From Bacteroidota bacterium (GTDB lineage Bacteria; Bacteroidota; Bacteroidia; NS11-12g; UBA955), in the NCBI GenBank assembly GCA_018333525.1, contig JAGXTF010000015.1, forward strand, positions 51,143-115,142: a DNA stretch of 64,000 nt, in the 5' to 3' direction. Both the position numbers and the translations under genes were made by a program. Every line of letters begins with the position of its first letter. The first letter of the stretch is position 1. Below, one piece after another: positions 58,428 through 64,000 of the stretch. The notes beneath the pieces were generated by a model. It had not been told where the DNA came from. It made no database searches and worked only from the letters and a program-made list of their open reading frames with translations.

Positions 58428-60453
58428 ATTCGAATTTACCGTTGGTGCTTATTTTTAATTTGTAAGTATTATAAATTTTTCTGTTGGTTCCATCGCCTTT
58501 GATGGTGGCCTTGATTACAACAAATGCTGTATTTTGTAAAAGTGCCATTTTATCAGGCGGTACCGGAATTACCAATCGCGATTTTACACTGGAAAGTGGT
58601 TTTCCCTGTGCATCCACTTTGCCGGATTGTACCACCTGATTGTTTTCAATTTCCAACTTGCCAATAGAATTGTGATTGGCATCCATGAGCATCAACTCAA
58701 GGCCAACTTCAAATGGATAACTATTTTCTGCGTCCACATAAAGAGTGGCACTTTTTATTCTTCTGTCTTGCCCCAAATCGCTGAAATTCACAGCCTGAGT
58801 ATCCCGCAGAACCAATCCACCAATACTGAATGCAATTGGCATTTCGACATTCAAAAACACGTCTACCCTGCTGTCATCGAATACAAAATCTTTCCAATTG
58901 CTCACATTTCCGTTGGGATTGGTCTCCACATCCATATCATAATGAATCAATTGCGGAAGAGTTTCCACAAATTCTTTGATATTGGAATTATTCTGATCCA
59001 ATAACACTTTTTTCTCCACGTATGCACCTTTCAAAAATGGCGGGGATTGTATATAAATATCCGATTGCAATGGAGTGGCATTTAATATTGTTTTTTTTCC
59101 GCTAAAAATATTTTCACCTTCCATGTGGTTGATTTTGATTCGCCCTTCCGCACCCACATAGTTGCGAAGCAATACTGATGCTGTAAAATCCTTCAGAGTT
59201 AAATCCCCCTCCAGGCCTTTAAACAATTGGAATGCAGTGCTGGAAAGGCCTGTTTTGTTCAAAGTATTTCCCAAATATCCGATGGCATATTCCGGAACCA
59301 TTTCAGAAACACTGTATAATATTCGTATGCTGTCGTTCAGTGTTACTTTTACTTTTCTTCCACTGCTGTCCAGCTTCACAATTAAAATTTGGTGAAATGT
59401 ATTCACGGTGTCTTTTACATCCGGATTTTTTCCCCGAAAATCAAACATATAACCGGCCATGTCGATTATTTCTTCGCGAACTTCCTTAGTCCCGGGCGCA
59501 GCTCCCGGCACCGTAAGATTTCTTTCCAACATTACCCCGTTTAAGGTGGCACTGGGGACTGCAAAATACGTCGACATATTTTCCTGAATGGTAGTTTCCA
59601 GTTTGATATGTAAATATCCCGCCTTTACTTTAAAATATTTAATTTGAGCCCCACCCATATCCATACTCAAAGCCTCATTTTGATTCAGGACAGTTTGATC
59701 CGGAAATGCAGCAACTGCACTTCTTGGCCTGAGATTTCTTACGGAAAGAGTTACATTCACTCCTTTTTTGGCATCGATTAGTACCGGTCCGCTGCTCGCT
59801 TCCGTAATCAACCTTTTTACCACCCCTTTTAGTGTTTTCTCAACCGTTTTATTGGCGAGATCAATACTTCGTGTAACAGTGCCATTGATTGGGATGTTGG
59901 TAAATGAATCCGTAGCCACAATCGACCCATCGCTGGAGTTCTTGAGTTCGAATACCACTAGTTTTACCACTACTGGTAATTCATTGGTAAGAGAAATATC
60001 CAAAAAACCACTATCCAGAGTTGCCGTTTCAAAAAATGCACTTGCGTCTATGTCCACCGGATTCAGATCGCTCTGATCCTGCGCCGGAACTGTTGTGGTT
60101 TGCCCATCCAGTAATTTAAACAATGGATTTATATCTCCCAGGGTGATTTTCTGGGTAATGCTTCGGTCGGATAATTTTAGTCTTGCCAGTGTGAAGCTCG
60201 TGTTGATGGATGTATCCGGTGTTTTCATTTGCGCGAGCTTTGCGCTGTAAATCAATTCGTCATAAATAAACGTATAGCCTGTGTCTGAATAGTTATTTAC
60301 CAACCTGCTATTGTCGATATTGGATAAAGAAAGCTCAGATTTAAAGAGGGGTACAGCCAGATTGGTATCCCATTTTGCGGGCTTTCTTTTACACGCAGCT
60401 ATTGGGAGAATAAAAACAAGAAGAATAATTACTGACCGGTAACTTTTGACCAT
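58411..60453 (-). CDS. Large lipoprotein of unknown function
   Basis: I take ATG 60453, which gives a good lipoprotein signal (MVKSYRSVIILLVFILPIAAC, Cys at 21). ATGs at 60471 and 60558 are further out. The 680-residue body has repeated strand-rich blocks without a known domain. A perfect 14-bp palindrome (60473-60486) lies just upstream. It is cotranscribed with the downstream barrel gene and may form a surface complex with it. Confidence 0.6.
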   Translation of the reverse strand: MVKSYRSVIILLVFILPIAACKRKPAKWDTNLAVPLFKSELSLSNIDNSRLVNNYSDTGYTFIYDELIYSAKLAQMKTPDTSINTSFTLARLKLSDRSITQKITLGDINPLFKLLDGQTTTVPAQDQSDLNPVDIDASAFFETATLDSGFLDISLTNELPVVVKLVVFELKNSSDGSIVATDSFTNIPINGTVTRSIDLANKTVEKTLKGVVKRLITEASSGPVLIDAKKGVNVTLSVRNLRPRSAVAAFPDQTVLNQNEALSMDMGGAQIKYFKVKAGYLHIKLETTIQENMSTYFAVPSATLNGVMLERNLTVPGAAPGTKEVREEIIDMAGYMFDFRGKNPDVKDTVNTFHQILIVKLDSSGRKVKVTLNDSIRILYSVSEMVPEYAIGYLGNTLNKTGLSSTAFQLFKGLEGDLTLKDFTASVLLRNYVGAEGRIKINHMEGENIFSGKKTILNATPLQSDIYIQSPPFLKGAYVEKKVLLDQNNSNIKEFVETLPQLIHYDMDVETNPNGNVSNWKDFVFDDSRVDVFLNVEMPIAFSIGGLVLRDTQAVNFSDLGQDRRIKSATLYVDAENSYPFEVGLELMLMDANHNSIGKLEIENNQVVQSGKVDAQGKPLSSVKSRLVIPVPPDKMALLQNTAFVVIKATIKGDGTNRKIYNTYKLKISTNGKFEYEANF

Positions 60454-60561
60454 AGAATTTTCGAATTTCATCAATTGGATCCAATTCTTCAACCTTCGTG
60501 ACAAATGGTTTGGTTTTTTAGAGATAAACTTTACGGGAAACAGACACAAAAAATGCATTCT

Positions 60562-61047
60562 TCAGAATACTTCAACCAACCAAATCCACAAACGGTCAAA
60601 AACCCCTGAAAGCCTGTCTGCCAGATTCAAATGGAAAAATCCGGCTGAGCCAAATATAAGAGACCCCCAAAAAACAACCGATAGCGTCATGTAAACAACT
60701 ATTTTAGTTCTGCTGTGAATAAAAGCCGTAGCCATTATGCATCCCAGTGGAATACTCAAAATAATTGGGGTAAGAAATGCCACCAGAGGCAGTCCGCCAC
60801 TTCTCTTCAATCGTACCAGTAGCCTGGTTCTGCGGTTAAAGTGTTTGCCTTTGCTCAAAAACCTTCTCCTGAATTTTTCCTCAATCCACAATCCGCCATA
60901 AGTAAAGAATATGATTCCTGTTATTGCACCGGTTGTAGTTACAAAAAAACCGAGTAAAGGGTTGGTAAAAACTACCATGGACAAGGCTGCACCGATAAGG
61001 TATTTAATTGCAGACCAAAAAAAAGCTAGCGCGGCAGATCCCAACAT
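60562..61047 (-). CDS. Small multi-membrane protein, possibly Sm_multidrug_ex type
   Basis: The 161-residue protein has about four membrane segments with a basic cytoplasmic loop (RRRFLSKGKHFNRRTRLLVRLKR). The GGLPLVAFLTPIILSIPLGC helix is like the conserved part of small multidrug export (COG2426) proteins. The match is partial and the protein may instead belong to an uncharacterised membrane family. It lies upstream of the lipoprotein gene on the same strand, 108 bp away. Confidence 0.5.
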   Translation of the reverse strand: MLGSAALAFFWSAIKYLIGAALSMVVFTNPLLGFFVTTTGAITGIIFFTYGGLWIEEKFRRRFLSKGKHFNRRTRLLVRLKRSGGLPLVAFLTPIILSIPLGCIMATAFIHSRTKIVVYMTLSVVFWGSLIFGSAGFFHLNLADRLSGVFDRLWIWLVEVF

Positions 61048-61163
61048 AAAGGTAGATTCGGCCGTAAATTTGGATATTTATTGTGGTTTTATCAAACTTG
61101 TTTCTCACTAGTTCAAATCCCATTGCATAGATTTAGGCACAATTTCTGCAATTTTGCAGCCGA

Positions 61164-63095
61164 TTGAAACCGCGCGCATTTGTTCAATATTTATTTTTTG
61201 TACTGATCCTGTGCGCCTGTACTTCGCTGAATGCACAAATTGAGAGCGGGGAAATTGTGCTTCAAAGTGATTCTGCATCAGCCGGGGATTCGGCTGCGGC
61301 AAAGAAAAGATCCGATCCGGCTTCACAAAATGCACAATTGCTATTGTTGGGTATCGATACATTTGACAAATGGGACAGCAGTTTTGTGATGGTTCAGCGC
61401 TTCAATCCCACACTATTTCAGGCTAAGCCTTATGTGGATCTGGGTACCATGGCCAGCCCGCAAAAACCTCTTTGGATTCAGACAGGCATAAATCCAGGAT
61501 TTCAATCCGGATTGAATCCATACCCTTTGCAAAATAAAACCCCGGAGAATTTTCGGTTTTATAAAGCGGATATTCCATGGAGTAGGTTTTATTACTCCCA
61601 AGGGAATGGCGGTGTATTTGCCTTTAATGCCCTGCATACCCAGAATATTTCCAAAACCTGGAACATTACAGCAGAATACAGCAGTATTCAAAACGCAGAT
61701 ATTTATATTGAAAGCAACCAGGAACATGTGCACCGCGGCACGGCATTGGGTAGCAATTATTCAGGCAAAAATTCCAGATATAAAAATCAGGTGATTTTTA
61801 TTTGGAACAGGGCCAGAAGACTTGAAAACAGAGGCCTAGCTTCCGATACGGTTTTTTTTGTTCCTGATGATACAAGTAATATCCGAATCGTCGGACCTTA
61901 TGAACCAACGAGCAGAACCGCAAAATCATTTTTTGGAAACACCCACCATGTCCTGGATCATCAATACCGTTTGTTGAACGATAAAAGCCTATTCCTCTTT
62001 CACAGATTTGAATATCTAAAAACCCGTTACGAATATCAGGAAGATGCCACTGTTTTTTCCAAATACGATTCTGCATTCTACGGTACTAATTTTATTTTTA
62101 ATTCCGGAAAATTCCACGACAGTACCTTATGGAAAGAATTAAAAAATCAGGTTGGAATTAGCAGTTATATTTCAAACATATTATTTTATCGAATTTCATT
62201 TTCTGCAGATAAAATAATCTACAATACCCTATATAAAACTGCAGCCGACATCATGTGGAATCAGAGCGTGCAAGGCCAACTGCTTTATACCCCTCATGGG
62301 CGTTTTCAGAACCGCATTCAATTCAAATCTGCCTATTATTTGAGCGGATACAACCAGGGAGATTATCTGGCAGAAATAACTGCGAATCACAAAAGAATAA
62401 AAACAAACTTTTCATTTGGATTAAAATCCCAACAATATCAAGCTCCATTTTTTACTCAAAAATTTACCGGAAATTATTTAATGGTTCGGGGAAACAGACC
62501 TTCCATTTCTCTAAATACTATCAGTGCCGGCGCTACTTATAAGCTAAGGAACGCTAAATTATCTTTAAAAATGGATGCAGGAAAAGTAAATAATTGGATT
62601 TATTTAGATACTGCAGGTAAATTTCAACAAGTTGCAAATCTCGGTTATTTCAATGCTTCCGGCGAAATACTATTGCATTGGAAAAGTATCCATTTTGACA
62701 ATCAGTTTCATTTTCAATATCAAAATCAAAAGGCGAAAATTCCATACCCTGTTCTTTCCAATCTCAGCGCCCTTTATTTTCAAAAAGATATCTTTAAAAA
62801 AGCCATGCTCGCCAGGATTGGCCTGGATGCCTGGTATATTTCCGGATATACAGGATACCAATACCAGCCAATGAATGCAACCTTTTACCCGGGTAAAAAA
62901 CAAAGTGGTAATTACATGTGGCTCGATTTTTATTTCAGCGGTGAAATTAAAACGGTGATGATGTTTATCAAACTGGAACACATCAACCAATATTTAATAA
63001 ATTATGGGTTTAATAACCAGTACATTTCTGCAATTTCATACCCTACCCAACCTTTCCGTTTGAGATTTGGATTTATTTGGCGTTTTTACAATTAA
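61164..63095 (+). CDS. Putative porin (Porin_10 family)
   Basis: The start is TTG 61164, which opens a signal peptide (MKPRAFVQYLFFVLILCACTSLNAQ); a stop in frame lies just upstream and there is no ATG. The Cys in CACTS is followed by AQ, so cleavage after LNA is more likely than lipidation. The 643-residue protein has the strand pattern of the Porin_10 family (PF14121), with aromatic strand ends and a final RLRFGFIWRFYN. It should form an outer membrane channel. CAATTTTG (61149-61156), 7 of 8 to the -7 box, lies 7 nt upstream. Confidence 0.75.
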   Translation: MKPRAFVQYLFFVLILCACTSLNAQIESGEIVLQSDSASAGDSAAAKKRSDPASQNAQLLLLGIDTFDKWDSSFVMVQRFNPTLFQAKPYVDLGTMASPQKPLWIQTGINPGFQSGLNPYPLQNKTPENFRFYKADIPWSRFYYSQGNGGVFAFNALHTQNISKTWNITAEYSSIQNADIYIESNQEHVHRGTALGSNYSGKNSRYKNQVIFIWNRARRLENRGLASDTVFFVPDDTSNIRIVGPYEPTSRTAKSFFGNTHHVLDHQYRLLNDKSLFLFHRFEYLKTRYEYQEDATVFSKYDSAFYGTNFIFNSGKFHDSTLWKELKNQVGISSYISNILFYRISFSADKIIYNTLYKTAADIMWNQSVQGQLLYTPHGRFQNRIQFKSAYYLSGYNQGDYLAEITANHKRIKTNFSFGLKSQQYQAPFFTQKFTGNYLMVRGNRPSISLNTISAGATYKLRNAKLSLKMDAGKVNNWIYLDTAGKFQQVANLGYFNASGEILLHWKSIHFDNQFHFQYQNQKAKIPYPVLSNLSALYFQKDIFKKAMLARIGLDAWYISGYTGYQYQPMNATFYPGKKQSGNYMWLDFYFSGEIKTVMMFIKLEHINQYLINYGFNNQYISAISYPTQPFRLRFGFIWRFYN

Positions 63096-63105
63096 TGCAT
63101 GAAAT

Positions 63106-63141
63106 AAAAAGCCGGCGGACTCCATTCCCCTGCCGGCTTTA
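63106..63141 (+). terminator. Hairpin after the porin gene, probable terminator
   Basis: AAAGCCGGC (63108-63116) pairs with GCCGGCTTT (63132-63140). The T-run is short (three T), so termination may be partial. Confidence 0.45.
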
Positions 63142-63243
63142 GATACATTGATTATAAGTTATTGGATTCAGGTTTTTAACTATTTTAAAGCAATACCAAA
63201 TTACAAAAAAGGTTTCAGAAAACCAAGTGAATATATACGCAAT

Positions 63244-63270
63244 AAAAAGGCCCGCAATGCAGGCCTTTTT
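63244..63270. terminator. Bidirectional terminator between porin and T9SS cargo
   Basis: AAAAAGGCC (63244-63252) pairs with GGCCTTTTT (63262-63270) over a 9-nt loop. It sits between convergent genes, 23 bp from the cargo gene stop, and suits both strands. Confidence 0.85.
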
Positions 63271-63292
63271 ATGTTAAACTCTCAAATGCTTT

Positions 63293-64000
63293 TTATCGCA
63301 GCAAAGTAACAGTACCGTCGAACTTGTAGAGTTTGCCTTCGAAGGACAATACTTCTACGTGGTACACATATACATCCTGCTGGCAATTGGCGCCATTTGC
63401 AGTACCATCCCATCCTTTGGTGATGTCATCGGTTTCATACATCTTCTCGCCCCAACGGTTGTAAATCTTCATGTTCATGGTCAGATAATTCTGCGCATCA
63501 ATCATAAAGGTATTATTGCGTGGAGGGCCTGCTCCGTCCGGCGTAAATACATCCGGAATGAATACAATGATATCCGGACCGATTTGCACCGGTTTTACTA
63601 TAGTGCTCTTACATCCGTGATTGCTGGTGGTAATCAGGGTGATGTAATAGGTATTGGTGTCTTTGCCATAGGCATACCTTGGGTTTTGTAAGGTGCTGGT
63701 ATCGTTTGGATCGGTGATTGGATCTCCAAAATCCCACTGATACGTCATGCTGCCGGTGAATTCGGATTCATCCAGGGTACTCTTGTTGATGGTTTTGAAT
63801 TTTGGCAATGCCACGGTGGTTTTATACGGTGGATCGGTTACAAAATCCGCTACCGGGTTTGGATATGCCAATACATAATCCGGAACTGTTCTGGTAGTTG
63901 CACATGGGCCCGCTGTGTTGGTTACAGTGAGGCTTACGGTGTATTTGCCCTGGGCGCCATAAAACACTCCTGTCGGGTTTTGTACCAAACTGCTGTCTCC
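63293..64000 (-). CDS. PKD-domain T9SS type B cargo, N-terminal part outside window
   Basis: The frame is open to the right edge, so only the last 235 residues are seen. Residues 1 to about 60 are the end of a PKD-like domain (GKYTVSLTVTN). Another PKD domain follows (TYQWDFGDPITDPNDT region, then YYITLITTSNHGC). The last 90 residues are the gliding-motility-type CTD (VFIPDVFTPDG, NMKIYNRWGEKMYETDDI, GWDGTANG, ending GTVTLLR). That CTD defines a type B T9SS signal. Such proteins are usually long adhesins or extracellular enzymes. Confidence 0.88.
   Translation of the reverse strand, partial: GDSSLVQNPTGVFYGAQGKYTVSLTVTNTAGPCATTRTVPDYVLAYPNPVADFVTDPPYKTTVALPKFKTINKSTLDESEFTGSMTYQWDFGDPITDPNDTSTLQNPRYAYGKDTNTYYITLITTSNHGCKSTIVKPVQIGPDIIVFIPDVFTPDGAGPPRNNTFMIDAQNYLTMNMKIYNRWGEKMYETDDITKGWDGTANGANCQQDVYVYHVEVLSFEGKLYKFDGTVTLLR

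Overview
The window is a stretch of Bacteroidota chromosome, probably from an environmental lineage near Chitinophagales/Sphingobacteriales (the order is my inference). Support for the phylum: a type IX secretion plug protein, a type A and a type B T9SS sorting domain, a Porin_10-like protein, four DUF1573 proteins, SurA-like isomerases with a MoxR ATPase, a LeuRS of the Bacteroidota type, and promoters of the form TTTG-N17-23-TAnnTTTG. Shine-Dalgarno sequences are scarce. Several genes start on TTG or GTG, and a -7 box often lies only 5-7 nt before the start codon.

Layout. 1-5.6 kb: the end of a GT39-like glycosyltransferase, the T9SS plug gene, and an M48 protease with a small partner. 5641-5813: a MITE-like element with inverted ends. 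5.8-9.1 kb: a lipoprotein overlapping a T9SS cargo gene. 9.2-16 kb: an ABC-F ATPase, four tandem DUF1573 genes, a PLP enzyme of the D-cysteine desulfhydrase/ACC deaminase type and an M1 aminopeptidase. 16-20 kb: a putative barrel protein, then a TPP riboswitch in front of a TonB-dependent receptor. 19.6-22.1 kb: an MBOAT acyltransferase with an SGNH-like partner. 22-30 kb: a DUF6498-like protein, YqgE/AlgH, MoxR, two SurA-like isomerases, an EI24/CysZ-like protein and ObgE. 29.8-33.5 kb: a beta-propeller LytS-type histidine kinase overlapping a LytTR response regulator. 33.5-34.0 kb: a 491-bp intergenic region with three LytTR-type sites at 21-bp spacing, a strong promoter, a short non-coding transcript and a terminator. 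34-39.5 kb: leuS carrying two insertions, then an accessory patch of small secreted proteins bounded by identical 48-bp palindromes and a duplicated gene end. 39.5-42.5 kb: iscS, iscU and iscA, interrupted by a four-helix-bundle (S23-type) gene, with two matching candidate operators. 42.5-54.7 kb: methylmalonyl-CoA epimerase, an HGSNAT-like membrane protein, an RRM protein, LysE, RmuC, a second M1 protease, TPR-ComA-GNAT and a lipid-anchored thioredoxin. 54.7-64 kb: a GT2-GT39 pair, envelope proteins, a Porin_10-like porin and the C-terminus of a T9SS type B cargo cut by the window edge.

The most interesting part is 29.8-33.7 kb. A membrane sensor and its LytTR regulator are followed at once by sites that fit the LytTR consensus exactly, placed upstream of what looks like a stand-alone small RNA gene. 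This reads as a compact sensor-regulator-sRNA circuit. Other notable items are the isc operators (one lies exactly between the -33 and -7 boxes of the iscU promoter), the riboswitch-controlled receptor, the MITE, and the palindromic repeats, including one inserted in frame in leuS. All names rest on motifs and family resemblance read by eye; no database search was run.
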